Source: Pseudaminobacter soli (ex Li et al. 2025)
Lineage (GTDB): Bacteria; Pseudomonadota; Alphaproteobacteria; Rhizobiales; Rhizobiaceae
NCBI RefSeq assembly: GCF_003012705.1
Contig: NZ_PXYL01000010.1
Coordinates: 124,001 to 188,000, forward strand
Direction of reading: 5' to 3'
Length of the DNA: 64,000 bases
The translations under genes were made by a program, and so were the position numbers. The notes below the pieces were generated by a model. It was not told the origin of the DNA. It saw nothing but the letters and a program-made list of their open reading frames with translations, and did no database searches. Below, piece by piece: positions 1 to 9,379 of the stretch. The stretch's first letter is position 1; the number at the start of each line of letters is the position of its first letter.

Positions 1-825
1 CAAATCGAGGCCGCGCGCGAGCAGCTCGGCTCGAACCTGCCGCTGGGCGAACAGTTCGTGCGCTTTGTCGGCAGTCTCGCCAGCTTCGACCTCGGTAACT
101 CCTTCATCAGCCGCGCGCCTGTGGCGGATGAGATCGTCGCGCGCCTGACGGTCACGCTGCCGCTGACCTTGCTGGCTTTCACCCTTGCCATCGTCATCGC
201 CGTGCCGTTTGGCATCGTCTCGGCGGTGAAGGCCGATCGCTGGTATGGCGCGGCCATTTCGACCGTCTCGCAGCTCGGTATCGCCATTCCGGTCTTCTGG
301 GTCGGCATCCTGCTGGTCACGGCCTTTGCCGTGAACATTCGCGTCTTCCCGTCAGGAGGCTTTCCATCGCGCGGTTGGCATGCGCCGGCCGAAGCGCTGC
401 GCGCCCTGACACTTCCGGTGCTGACGCTCGCCATCGTCATGTCCGCCTCGCTGCTGCGCTATGTGCGCACGGCTACGCTGGACGTGCTGGGCAGCGATTA
501 TCTGCGCACCGCGCGTGCGCTCGGTTCCACCTTCACGGAAGCGCTCGTCCGGCATGGCATCCGCAACGGCGCCGTGCCCGTCATTTCCATTCTCGGCATC
601 GAGTTGGCGTCAGCCTTCCTCGGCGCGGTCGTGGTCGAGCGGGTCTTCACGTTGCCGGGCCTGGGCTCGATGCTGCTGCTGGGCATCCAGCAGCGCGACT
701 ATCCCAATGTGCAGGGCGTGCTCTTCGTCTCAACGCTTCTGGTGCTCCTGGTCGGCTTCACGGCCGACCTCGCCCAGCGTTTGATCGACCCGAGACTGCG
801 CGACAAGGCAGGAGCTGCGTCATGA
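1..825 (+). CDS. Dipeptide/oligopeptide ABC transporter permease, DppB type (5' end outside window)
   Basis: The reading frame is open from the first base, so the N-terminus lies upstream; about 274 residues are visible. It is an inner-membrane subunit of a peptide/nickel-class ABC importer. Several hydrophobic segments are visible, and the cytoplasmic EAA-type loop that docks on the ATPase (DYLRTARALGSTFTEALVRHG) lies near residues 168-190. The pre-helix region (REQLGSNLPLGEQFVRFVG) matches the usual first periplasmic stretch of DppB proteins. Its stop codon overlaps the start of the next permease (ATGA), so the two are translationally coupled. The solute-binding protein is probably upstream, outside the window. 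Peptide-class subunits also carry opines, glutathione or sugars, so the substrate is unknown. Confidence 0.93.
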   Translation, partial: QIEAAREQLGSNLPLGEQFVRFVGSLASFDLGNSFISRAPVADEIVARLTVTLPLTLLAFTLAIVIAVPFGIVSAVKADRWYGAAISTVSQLGIAIPVFWVGILLVTAFAVNIRVFPSGGFPSRGWHAPAEALRALTLPVLTLAIVMSASLLRYVRTATLDVLGSDYLRTARALGSTFTEALVRHGIRNGAVPVISILGIELASAFLGAVVVERVFTLPGLGSMLLLGIQQRDYPNVQGVLFVSTLLVLLVGFTADLAQRLIDPRLRDKAGAAS

Positions 826-1688
826 GCGCTGCCGACGAACTTACGCCAGCAGTGGTTACGGCCGCCCGCAAGCCGCGCTGGTCGCCGACGTTCACCATCG
901 GCCTGATCCTGGTCGGCATCCATGTCGCCATCGCCTTGCTCACGCTGTTCTGGACGCCTTACGATCCGACCAGCACGACCGGCGGCCGGCTCGAGCCACC
1001 ATCATTCATCCATTGGGCAGGCACCGACCGGCTGGGGCGGGATTTCTTCACTCAGATCATGATCGGATCGCGCATCGCGCTCATCGTCGGGGCCGGCGCG
1101 GTCGCCATCGGCGCGGCCATCGGCGTCACCATCGGCCTGCTCGCGGCCTTCGCCACGCGCTTTCTGGACGACGCGCTGGCCGCCACGCTGGATATCCTCA
1201 TCGCGTTTCCGACGCTGCTGCTCGCTATGCTGGTGGTGGCGGCTAGCGAAGGCGCCAGCCTGTGGTCGGCCATCCTGGCGCTCGGCATTGCCATGTCGGC
1301 AATCGTGGCTCGGCTGACGCGCATCCTTGCCAAGCGGGTGCTGCAGAACGACTACATTACCGCCTCGCGAACCTCCGGCACCTCGTGGCCGGGCGTAGTG
1401 GTCCGGCATGTGCTGCCCAACATCTGGCCCACGCTCAGCGTCAATTTCGCGCTGCAATTCGGTATCGCTGTCATTGCCGAATCCTCGCTGTCCTATCTCG
1501 GCCTCGGCGCACCGCCGCCCAATGCCTCCTGGGGTCGCCTGCTGCAGGAAGCACAGGGCACGGTCTACACTGCCCCCATTGGGGCCATCGCGCCGGGCAT
1601 TGCGCTGGTGACGCTGGTGATCGGCATCAACCTTCTGGCGGACGGTTTGCGCGACATCGGCGACCCGACGCGGAGGATCTCGCGATGA
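822..1688 (+). CDS. Dipeptide/oligopeptide ABC transporter permease, DppC type
   Basis: Second inner-membrane subunit, 288 residues, the usual DppC length. The start is the ATG overlapping the upstream stop; a longer open frame exists upstream but runs inside the previous gene. A first membrane helix sits near residues 24-46. The DppC-type motif HWAGTDRLGRDFF follows at about residues 63-75, and the ATPase-docking loop (DYITASRTSGTSWPGVVVRH) at about 177-196. Its stop overlaps the ATG of the ATPase gene. It belongs to a tightly packed four-gene unit of two permeases and two ATPases, so it should form the membrane channel with the preceding protein. Substrate cannot be read from sequence. Confidence 0.94.
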   Translation: MSAADELTPAVVTAARKPRWSPTFTIGLILVGIHVAIALLTLFWTPYDPTSTTGGRLEPPSFIHWAGTDRLGRDFFTQIMIGSRIALIVGAGAVAIGAAIGVTIGLLAAFATRFLDDALAATLDILIAFPTLLLAMLVVAASEGASLWSAILALGIAMSAIVARLTRILAKRVLQNDYITASRTSGTSWPGVVVRHVLPNIWPTLSVNFALQFGIAVIAESSLSYLGLGAPPPNASWGRLLQEAQGTVYTAPIGAIAPGIALVTLVIGINLLADGLRDIGDPTRRISR

Positions 1689-2490
1689 CGCCGCTCCTTT
1701 CCGTCGATGGGCTCACGCTGAAGACCGGCGACAAGACGCTGGTCTCCGACCTGTCATTCTCCCTCGGCGCAGGCGAGCGCATGGGGCTGATCGGCGAATC
1801 CGGCTCGGGCAAGTCGCTGACCGCCATGGCGGTGACGGGCCTTTTGCCCAAGTCCATCGTCCCCGCCGGCTCGATCCTGCTCGACGGCCAGCAGGTGGTC
1901 GGCACGCTCGAACGTACGCTGAATGGCCTGCGCGGCTCGTCGGTTGCCGTGGTGTTTCAGGAACCGCTGACCGCGCTCGACCCTTTGATGAAGATTGGCA
2001 CGCAGGTTGCGGGGCCGCTGGGGCGGCGTCTGGCCCGCGAAGGCAAGTCGCCCCCGCGCCGGGAAGTCGACCGCGAGGTGCTGCAATTCCTGGACCATGT
2101 CGCGCTGCCGCAGCCGGAGCGGATCGCGAATTCCTACCCGCACGAGATTTCAGGCGGCCAGCGCCAGCGCGTGGCGATTGCCATGGCGCTCGCCTGCAAG
2201 CCGAAGCTGCTGATTGCCGACGAGCCGACGACCGCGCTCGACGTGACCACGCAGGCGGAAATCCTGAAACTGCTCGACAGCCTGGTGCGCGAGCTTGGCA
2301 TGGCGCTTTTGTTCATCAGCCACGACCTGCCGGTGGTTGCCACCGTGGTGGATCGCGTGACGGTGCTGCGCAATGGCCGCGCGGTGGAAGAGGGGCCCGT
2401 GAAGGCTGTCTTCGACCAGCCGCGCCACGACTATACGAAGACCCTCGTCGAGGCGGCACGCTCCTTCGACAACGCACTTGAGGGAACGGC

Positions 2491-2494
<4 letters not shown>
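1685..2494 (+). CDS. Peptide-class ABC transporter ATP-binding protein, DppD type
   Basis: 269-residue cytoplasmic ATPase that energises the importer. Visible motifs are Walker A GESGSGKS near residue 38, the ABC signature SGGQRQR near 156, Walker B LLIADEPT near 175, and an H-loop in FISHDLP near 207. The ATG overlaps the stop of the permease gene; the long upstream extension of the frame lies wholly inside that gene and is rejected. The C-terminus ([15 protein letters not shown]) has the form seen in DppD/OppD proteins, which often end in an iron-sulfur or oligopeptide C-terminal region; here it is short and has no cysteine cluster. Confidence 0.94.
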
Positions 2495-3237
<743 letters not shown>

Positions 3238-3272
3238 GGCGCGGGAAAATTTCGAGACCAAAGGCAAGCAGT

Positions 3273-4064
3273 ATGACGACGACCGACTACATCCGCAGCA
3301 TCGAAGACTGGCGCGCCAAGCGGCTGGCCCATCTCAAGGCCGACGACGGCTGGCTCAACATCATCGGCCGCTGGTGGCTGGAGCCGGGCTCGGTGACGGT
3401 CGGCTCGGCCGAGGACAATGACATCGTGCTTTCGGCCGGTCCCGCCCATGTCGGGACGCTGACGCAAGGCTCGGACGGCGGCGTCGCCTTCTCGCCGGCG
3501 GACGGTTCGCAGCCCATCCTGCTGAAGCTCGACAAGAAACACCCGCCGCGCTTCACCGCTGGCCAGCTGCTGCTCGAAGTGACGACGCTGAACGGCCAGA
3601 ACGCGTTGCGTGTGCGCGACACGCAGTCCACTGCGCCCGGCGAATTCGCCGGCATCGAGTCTTTTCCGACGGATCCGAGCTGGCGCATCGTTGCCGACTG
3701 GATCCCGCTGGAAAAGCCGATCGAGATGACGGTCGACACGGTGCTGGGCATTCCGACCGATGTGACGATCACTCACAAGGCCGCCTTCACGCGCGATGGC
3801 GTGCGCTATGAATTGCTGCCGACCCACGGTACGCCGCAGATGCCGCAATTCGTGCTGCGGGACCAGACCGCGCGCGACAAGACCTATCCGGCCTCGCGCT
3901 TCCTCTTTGGCGAGGACATCACGGCCGACACCATCGTGTTGGACTTCAACAAGGCGATCAATCCGCCCTGCGCCTTCAGCGTCCATGCCGTGTGCCCGTT
4001 GCCGCCGGCCGAGAATGTGCTGCCGATCCGCATTGAAGCCGGCGAACTCAAGATGCACGACTGA
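3273..4064 (+). CDS. DUF1684 domain protein
   Basis: 263-residue soluble protein without a signal peptide. The N-terminus (SIEDWRAKRLAHLKADDGWL, then GRWWLEPG near residue 36) and the conserved RFLFGED-type block near residue 210 are characteristic of the DUF1684 family, for which no firm biochemical function is known to me. It follows the ABC importer by 35 bases in the same direction and is followed by a strong bidirectional terminator, so it is probably the last gene of that operon. The link to peptide or amide uptake is contextual only. Confidence 0.85.
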   Translation: MTTTDYIRSIEDWRAKRLAHLKADDGWLNIIGRWWLEPGSVTVGSAEDNDIVLSAGPAHVGTLTQGSDGGVAFSPADGSQPILLKLDKKHPPRFTAGQLLLEVTTLNGQNALRVRDTQSTAPGEFAGIESFPTDPSWRIVADWIPLEKPIEMTVDTVLGIPTDVTITHKAAFTRDGVRYELLPTHGTPQMPQFVLRDQTARDKTYPASRFLFGEDITADTIVLDFNKAINPPCAFSVHAVCPLPPAENVLPIRIEAGELKMHD

Positions 4065-4100
4065 GGTGCCGTCTAGCACCTGCTGACGGCTCTAAGAACA

Positions 4101-4136
4101 AAACGGCGTAACCGGAAACCCGGTTACGCCGTTTTT
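4101..4136. terminator. Bidirectional intrinsic terminator
   Basis: A perfect 15-bp stem (4101-4115 pairing with 4120-4134), loop AAAC, flanked by an A-run on the left and a T-run (4132-4136) on the right. It lies between the convergent DUF1684 and amidase genes and can stop transcription from both sides. Confidence 0.9.
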
Positions 4137-4140
4137 GCAA

Positions 4141-6159
4141 TCAGGCGATGCCGCCCGTGACCGTGTAGGCGCCGGCGCTGCGTCCGTCCTTGAGGCGGAT
4201 GACCGCAGTCACGATCGAACCGTATGAACCGCGCCACACGCTGTGAAAACCCCTGTGCGTTTCGGCAGGAACGAGAACGCGGCCGCTGAAGCGAGTGCCT
4301 GCTCGCTGCATATAGAGGGGTTCGCCATTGATGTGGACCTTCAGCTCACACTCGGCGTCGTTTGCACGTTCCACATCGAGCGTGACAATTACCTCGTCGT
4401 GCTCGCCCTGCTGTCGCGTCTCGACGTGAAGCGTGACCTTGGGCAACTCTGCCTCGGTGCTTTCAGCCCGCTCGCGCGGGACAAAAACATCGTCCGCAAG
4501 TTCCGGTGTCCTAGGCGGGCTGGTGCGGCGCGAGCCGGAGCGTTCGAAATCCCCGGCCAGGCGCAGAAGCAGCGTGTCGTCATAGGCCTTGCCGGCGAAT
4601 GTGAGGCCGACCGGCATGCCGATATCCGCCATGGTTCCCATTGGCACGGTGACAGTCGGAATACCCAGGTGCCGCGGCACCAGATTTCCGTTCGAAACCC
4701 AGGTCCCGTTGCGCCAGGCAAGCCGCGCGGAAGCCTCGTTCACGTCGGCGTCGGCCGGGCCGACATCGGCTGCGGCGGGGAACACCACGGCGTCCAGGCC
4801 CTCGGCATCCAGCCAGTCCTCGAAGTCGATCCGGCGTGTTTCCTCCAGACCCTTAAGGCCGCGCTCGATGTGCGGGATGCTTTCTAGATCGGCGACACCT
4901 TGCCGAGCCCGCTTCACATAGTCAGCGAGGTCGATATCGTCGCCATAGCGGTCGGGCAGGGCGCCTGGCGGCTGCGGAAAGATCTTTGCGCCGTCAACCG
5001 ATGCCAGATCCGGAATGGCGGGGTCGCCATTGGCGCGCAAGAAATCGTCCCACGACCAGATGCTGAGGTCCCAGATTTCCCGCTCGGCAAATTCTGCGGG
5101 AACCAGACCGCGATCCACCATGGATTTTGCACCGGGCCGGTCGCGCTCGTAGTTTGAGACCACCGGAAAATCGACTGCCACCACCGCCGCGCCAAGCCGT
5201 CGCAGGTCGGCCGCCGCCTGTTCCCACAGCGCGAGCACCGAAGCGCGCGTCTCGATCGGCGCATTGGCGCCGGTGTCGCGACCGATATACATGCGCGGCA
5301 CGCCGATCTTTTTGCCGGCCAATGATCCTTCGAGTGCGAGTTCGGTATAGCGGGGCGGGCGCAGGGCCGAACTTGGCGGAATGGAGACCCATGGCTGGAC
5401 GCGCCAGAAGTCGCCGCGCGTCGTGTGGTCGTCCGCGACGATCACGTCGAGCAGTTCGAGCAGGTCGCCGACGCTTCGCGTATGCGGCACGACCACATCC
5501 ATGGTCGGCACCAGCGGCCAGTTGCCCCGAACCGAAATCACGCCACGCGACGGCGTATAGGCCACCAGCGCATTGTTCGAGGCCGGCGCGCGGCCCGACG
5601 ACCAGGTTTCCTCGCCAAGCCCGAAAGCGCCGAAGCTTGCCGCCGTCGCCGTGCCTGAACCATTGGATGAGCCGGATCCGAAGGCTGCCGTGAGGTAGTT
5701 GGCATTGTAGGGGCTTTCGGCACGGCCATAGACGCCGCGCTGCATGCCGCCATTGGCCACGGGCGGCATGTTGGTGCGCCCGATCAGGACCGCGCCGCCA
5801 GCGCGCAGCCTTTCGATGGTGAAGGCGTCTTCATTGGCAATGAGATCCTCGAAGGCGGGCGAGCCGGAGGCTACGGTCAGGCCGGCGACCTTGTAGCTGT
5901 CCTTGGCCGTATAGGGGATGCCGTCGAGCGGCCCGAGCGTTTTGCCATTCCTGCGGCGCCGGTCGGAGGCAGCGGCCTCCTCGAAAATAGTCGGGTTGAG
6001 GACCGGAACCGCGTTCAAGGCAATGCCGTGCCGGTCGTAATAGCCGATGCGCCTGAAATAGGCCGCGACCAACTCCACGCTGGTGACAGTGCCGGCATCG
6101 AGCGCCCGGCGCAGTTGCGGGATGGTGGCTTCCACGATGTGGAGATTGTCTTCAGTCAT
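4141..6159 (-). CDS. Amidase-signature hydrolase with unusual serine motif and C-terminal extension
   Basis: 672-residue enzyme of the amidase signature family (Ser-cisSer-Lys hydrolases of carboxamides). The catalytic lysine is in GIPYTAKDSY near residue 95. The glycine/serine region is GSGSSNGSG near residue 161, and the nucleophile region reads GEETWSSGRAP near 177-187, where most amidases have GTDTGGSIRxP. The serine aligned with the nucleophile is kept but the surrounding glycines are not. About 110 residues after the catalytic domain (from roughly 560) form an extra beta-rich-looking, charged domain of unknown role. It is divergent from the aminotransferase gene, and the shared spacer carries paired palindromes. 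Substrate unknown; related sequences exist, so it may be a distinct subfamily rather than a degenerate enzyme. Confidence 0.85.
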   Translation of the reverse strand: MTEDNLHIVEATIPQLRRALDAGTVTSVELVAAYFRRIGYYDRHGIALNAVPVLNPTIFEEAAASDRRRRNGKTLGPLDGIPYTAKDSYKVAGLTVASGSPAFEDLIANEDAFTIERLRAGGAVLIGRTNMPPVANGGMQRGVYGRAESPYNANYLTAAFGSGSSNGSGTATAASFGAFGLGEETWSSGRAPASNNALVAYTPSRGVISVRGNWPLVPTMDVVVPHTRSVGDLLELLDVIVADDHTTRGDFWRVQPWVSIPPSSALRPPRYTELALEGSLAGKKIGVPRMYIGRDTGANAPIETRASVLALWEQAAADLRRLGAAVVAVDFPVVSNYERDRPGAKSMVDRGLVPAEFAEREIWDLSIWSWDDFLRANGDPAIPDLASVDGAKIFPQPPGALPDRYGDDIDLADYVKRARQGVADLESIPHIERGLKGLEETRRIDFEDWLDAEGLDAVVFPAAADVGPADADVNEASARLAWRNGTWVSNGNLVPRHLGIPTVTVPMGTMADIGMPVGLTFAGKAYDDTLLLRLAGDFERSGSRRTSPPRTPELADDVFVPRERAESTEAELPKVTLHVETRQQGEHDEVIVTLDVERANDAECELKVHINGEPLYMQRAGTRFSGRVLVPAETHRGFHSVWRGSYGSIVTAVIRLKDGRSAGAYTVTGGIA

Positions 6160-6193
6160 CGGTCGGTCCTGTGGAGATTGGCACGGTTTGATA

Positions 6194-6208
6194 AATTGTG
6201 ATCACGAT
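6194..6208. promoter_or_regulatory. Operator-like palindrome A
   Basis: AATTGTGATCACGAT, centred on GTGATCAC. It is nearly the reverse complement of a second site at 6282-6296 (13 of 15 positions agree), so two copies face each other across the divergent amidase/aminotransferase promoter. The half-sites resemble the GT..AC core bound by GntR/FCD regulators, but with a 4-base instead of a 3-base centre. The GntR gene at 9380-10057 is the nearest candidate. Binding is inferred. Confidence 0.55.
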
Positions 6209-6253
6209 ATTGATAATCGTTCGTTAGGGTCTGGGTCAAAACTTTTGCATTTG

Positions 6254-6282
6254 TTGACATTGTGTCGAGCCAAAAATATAGA
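6254..6282 (+). promoter_or_regulatory. Sigma-70-type promoter of the aminotransferase operon
   Basis: TTGACA at 6254-6259 and TATAGA at 6277-6282 with 17 bases between, close to a consensus housekeeping promoter. The palindrome at 6282-6296 begins at the last base of the -10 element, a position suited to repression. Confidence 0.65.
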
Positions 6283-6296
6283 TCGTGATCATGATT
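6282..6296. promoter_or_regulatory. Operator-like palindrome B
   Basis: ATCGTGATCATGATT, the inverted partner of 6194-6208. It covers the end of the -10 box and the expected transcription start of the aminotransferase operon. A repressor bound here would block polymerase, and binding at both sites could loop the spacer. Confidence 0.55.
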
Positions 6297-6314
6297 TACC
6301 GGAGGGGGCATAGA

Positions 6315-7700
6315 TTGAATCAGCAAAACCCAGCTTTGGCGGAGATCGAAGCCCGCGCCGCCGCCATGTTGTCCGTCGAAGCTCGCATATATACCGAGCG
6401 GCGTCCAAAGGCTTTGGCATCCACGCAGGCAGGCAATGGCTTCTTCGACGGAGTGCCGATGCATTGGATGCTCGATTGGCCGATGCCATTCCCGATGATC
6501 GTCGACAGGGCCAGCGGGGTTAGGCTCACCGATGTCGACGGCAATGAAGTGGTCGACCTTTGCCTCGGCGACACCGGCGCGATGTTCGGCCACGGCCCGG
6601 CGCCGATCCTGCGCGCCCTCGAAGGCGTAGCCCATCGTGGCCTGACGACCATGCTGCCTTCGGCCGATGCAAACGTCGTGGCGTCACTGCTTGTCGAACG
6701 CTTCGGCCTGCCGCGCTGGCAGATCGCGGCCACAGCGAGCGACGCCAACCGCTTCGCCATCCGCGCCGCACGTGCCGTCACCGGCCGGCGCAAGATTCTG
6801 GTCTTCGACGGCTGCTATCATGGTTCGGTGGACGAAACGCTGGTCGATCTGGTCGACGGCAAGACGCTTTCTCGCGCGAGCCTGCTGGGGCAGGCGGTCG
6901 ATCTTGGCGAGAACACCATCTCGATTCCGTTCAACGACGAGGAGGCGCTGCGCGCGGCACTCGCCTCCGGCGAGGTGGCCTGCGTGTTGGCCGAGCCGGT
7001 GATGACCAACTGCGGCATGATCCTGCCTGAGGAAGGCTTTCACGACGTCCTGCGCCGCCTGACCCGCGAGGCCGGCACACTGCTGCTGCTCGACGAAACC
7101 CACACGATTTCCTCGGGGCTCGGCGGCTACACGGCAGTGCATGGTCTGGAACCTGACATCCTGGTCATGGGCAAGCCGATCGGCGGTGGCATTCCCGTCA
7201 GCATATGGGGCATGACGTTCGACGTCGCCGCTCTGCTCGACAAGGCAAGGAAGGCGCGCGAAACGTCGGGCCATTCGGGCATCGGCACCACGCTTTCCGG
7301 AAGCGCGCTGCAGCTGGCCTGTCTGCGCGCAAGCCTTGAACAGATCGTGACCGCCGAGACCTATGCCCGCATGGGCCGCCAGGCAGACGTGATTGACGAA
7401 GGCCTGCGCGCGGCCATTGCCGATTGTGGCCTGCCTTGGACGGTGACGCGCGTCGGCGCGCGTCTGGAGGTGGTCTTTACCGATACACCGGTGCGCAATG
7501 CCGTGGAAGCCCGCGCTGCCGCTTCGTCGACCATCGAATCGGCACTGCATCTGGCCTTGCTCAACCGCGGCTTCCTCGTCACGCCGTTCCACAACATGAT
7601 CCTCGTCGCGCCTCCGCTGGAAGAGCACGAGGCGCAAGGGCTGGTCCGCGCCTATCGCGACGTGCTTGGCGAACTCGCCGCGACCAAGGCGGCTGCTTAA
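6315..7700 (+). CDS. Class III PLP-dependent aminotransferase (glutamate-1-semialdehyde aminomutase-like)
   Basis: About 461 residues. I chose the TTG at 6315 because GGAGGGGG at 6301-6308 is well spaced from it; the GTG at 6285 in the same frame lies inside the operator and has no ribosome site. The PLP-binding lysine is in VMGKPIGGGIP (Lys about 287) and the aspartate in LLLLDETHT near 254. The motif FDGCYHGSVDE near residue 165 is typical of the GSAM/beta-amino-acid transaminase branch. It is probably a catabolic aminotransferase rather than the heme enzyme HemL, because it sits with two dehydrogenases and a GntR regulator. The substrate is not determinable from sequence. Confidence 0.88.
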   Translation: MNQQNPALAEIEARAAAMLSVEARIYTERRPKALASTQAGNGFFDGVPMHWMLDWPMPFPMIVDRASGVRLTDVDGNEVVDLCLGDTGAMFGHGPAPILRALEGVAHRGLTTMLPSADANVVASLLVERFGLPRWQIAATASDANRFAIRAARAVTGRRKILVFDGCYHGSVDETLVDLVDGKTLSRASLLGQAVDLGENTISIPFNDEEALRAALASGEVACVLAEPVMTNCGMILPEEGFHDVLRRLTREAGTLLLLDETHTISSGLGGYTAVHGLEPDILVMGKPIGGGIPVSIWGMTFDVAALLDKARKARETSGHSGIGTTLSGSALQLACLRASLEQIVTAETYARMGRQADVIDEGLRAAIADCGLPWTVTRVGARLEVVFTDTPVRNAVEARAAASSTIESALHLALLNRGFLVTPFHNMILVAPPLEEHEAQGLVRAYRDVLGELAATKAAA

Positions 7701-7752
7701 GGTCGTGAACGCACCCGCCGTGCTTGCGCTGTGGCGGGCATTTTGCAATTGA

Positions 7753-7784
7753 CGCAACGACGGCGCCATGGCGTCGTCGTTGCG
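7753..7784. promoter_or_regulatory. Hairpin in the aminotransferase/SDR spacer
   Basis: An inverted repeat of 12 of 13 pairs (7753-7765 with 7772-7784, loop about 6 bases) lies between the aminotransferase stop and the next ribosome site. Only four A residues follow, so it is a weak terminator, an mRNA-stabilising hairpin or an attenuator. Confidence 0.45.
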
Positions 7785-7812
7785 AAAACAGTCTGTTGGA
7801 GGAGTGGACCCA

Positions 7813-8583
7813 ATGTCGCGCAAAACGGTGATGATTGCAGGTGGCGCGGGCGGCATGGGCATCGCAACCGCGCTGCGCTTTGCGGCCGACGGCAACCGCG
7901 TCGTGGTCGCGGACCTCGCGGGCCCAAGGCTCGACGAGGCAAAGGAGCGGATCGAGGCAGCAGGCGGCGAGGCGCTGTGCCTTGCCTTCGACATCCGCTC
8001 CGTTGCGGCATGCAAGGAGGCAGTCGCTTCGGCTGCGGAGTGGGGCGGCGGCATCGACGTGCTGGTCAATGCCGCGGGCGTCTGGCTCGAAGGACCGTCC
8101 GCGGAGGTCAGTGAGCAGGACTGGGACCGCGTGCTCGACGTCAACCTCAAGGGCGCGTTCTTCCTGATCGCTGCCGCCACGCCGCACTTGATCGCCTCGC
8201 GCGGGGTGATCGTGAACATTTCGTCGGACGCCGGCCTGGTGGGTAACAACGGCGCGGCGGTCTATTGCGCCTCCAAGGGCGGGCTTGTCCTGCTGACCAA
8301 GGCGCTCGCGCTGGAGCTCGCGCCGCATGGCGTGCGGGTCAATGCCGTGTGCCCCGCCGATGTCGCGACGCCGATGATCGAGTACCAGGCCACGACCTAT
8401 GGCGGCGGCGATCCGGATGGCTACAAGCGCAAGCTTCTGTCGCACTATCCACAGGGCGATACGGCCCGTTTCATCAAGGTCGAGGAGATCGCTGGGCTGA
8501 TCCACTTCCTCTGCCAGCCGGGCGCTGCGCCAATCACGGGCACGGCGCTGCCGATCGATTTCGGCGTGACAGCAGGTTATTGA
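7813..8583 (+). CDS. Short-chain dehydrogenase/reductase 1
   Basis: 256 residues, classical SDR. The start is ATG 7813 after GGAGGAG (7798-7804); the upstream in-frame ATG at 7768 lies in a hairpin and lacks a ribosome site. The nucleotide-binding motif is AGGAGGMG near residue 8 and NAAG is near 85. The catalytic residues are the serine of NISSDAG and the YCASK tyrosine/lysine pair near residues 154-158. DLAGP after the second strand suggests an acidic residue in the coenzyme pocket, hence probably NAD. It follows the aminotransferase and precedes another SDR, suggesting successive oxidation/reduction of a deaminated product. Substrate unknown. Confidence 0.87.
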   Translation: MSRKTVMIAGGAGGMGIATALRFAADGNRVVVADLAGPRLDEAKERIEAAGGEALCLAFDIRSVAACKEAVASAAEWGGGIDVLVNAAGVWLEGPSAEVSEQDWDRVLDVNLKGAFFLIAAATPHLIASRGVIVNISSDAGLVGNNGAAVYCASKGGLVLLTKALALELAPHGVRVNAVCPADVATPMIEYQATTYGGGDPDGYKRKLLSHYPQGDTARFIKVEEIAGLIHFLCQPGAAPITGTALPIDFGVTAGY

Positions 8584-8604
8584 GCCGGCGAGGGAGGACC
8601 ATCC

Positions 8605-9360
8605 ATGCAAGCGAAATCCAGAACCGCACTCGTCACTGGCGCCGGCGCCCCTGATGGCATCGGCATCGCGATCGCCCGTGCACTAGACAAGGCGGGACTG
8701 TCGGTCGCCATCACGTCGTCCTCCAATCGCATCTTCGAGCGGGCAGAAGAACTCCGGGCCGAAGGCATCGAGGTCAAGGCAGCTGCTGCCGACTTGACCG
8801 ACGCCGCGCAGGTCGAGCGCCTGCACGCGGAAATCGGCGACGTCGACATCCTCGTCAACAATGCAGGGATGGGAACCGCCGCGCAGCCGGCCGTCCAGAA
8901 ACTATTCATGGAGTTGACCGAGAGCGATTGGAACAGAGGGATCGACGTCAGCCTGAAGACGGCATTTCTGGTCACGCGCGCCTTCCTGCCGAAAATGGTC
9001 GAGAACGGCCACGGCCGCGTGGTCAACATCGCATCGGTCACCGGGCCTTATGTGTCCAACGAGGGCGAGTCGGCCTATTCCGCCGCGAAGGCCGGAATGG
9101 TGGGCCTGACCCATGCGCTTGCGCTGGAAATCGCGCGCCATGGCATCACCGTGAATGCTGTCGCGCCGGGTTGGGTCGAAACCGGTGCCTCGACGCGGGA
9201 GGAACGGGAAGCCGCGCGCCGCACGCCTCCGGGCCGGGCGGGTTCGCCGGACGAGATCGCCGCCGCCGTGGTCTTCCTCGCCTCCGACGGGGCGAGCTAC
9301 GTCAACGGCTCGGTTCTGGTGGTGGATGGCGGCAACATCCTGCAGGAGCGCAAGGGCTAG
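8605..9360 (+). CDS. Short-chain dehydrogenase/reductase 2
   Basis: 251 residues preceded by a good GAGGGAGG ribosome site, 21 bases after SDR 1. The coenzyme motif is TGAGAPDGIG near residue 11, a slightly expanded glycine loop compared with TGxxxGIG. NNAG is near residue 90, the serine in NIASVTG near 140, and YSAAK near 155. The C-terminus (SYVNGSVLVVDGGN) is the FabG/3-oxoacyl-reductase type seen in many catabolic SDRs. It is probably co-transcribed with the aminotransferase and SDR 1 and ends 19 bases before the convergent GntR gene. Confidence 0.87.
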   Translation: MQAKSRTALVTGAGAPDGIGIAIARALDKAGLSVAITSSSNRIFERAEELRAEGIEVKAAAADLTDAAQVERLHAEIGDVDILVNNAGMGTAAQPAVQKLFMELTESDWNRGIDVSLKTAFLVTRAFLPKMVENGHGRVVNIASVTGPYVSNEGESAYSAAKAGMVGLTHALALEIARHGITVNAVAPGWVETGASTREEREAARRTPPGRAGSPDEIAAAVVFLASDGASYVNGSVLVVDGGNILQERKG

Positions 9361-9379
9361 GCCGAGCCGCCGCAAACGC

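Noticed and set aside
375-821. N-terminal extension of the second peptide permease
   Set aside because: Lies entirely within the first permease in another frame; the overlapping ATGA start is the natural one.
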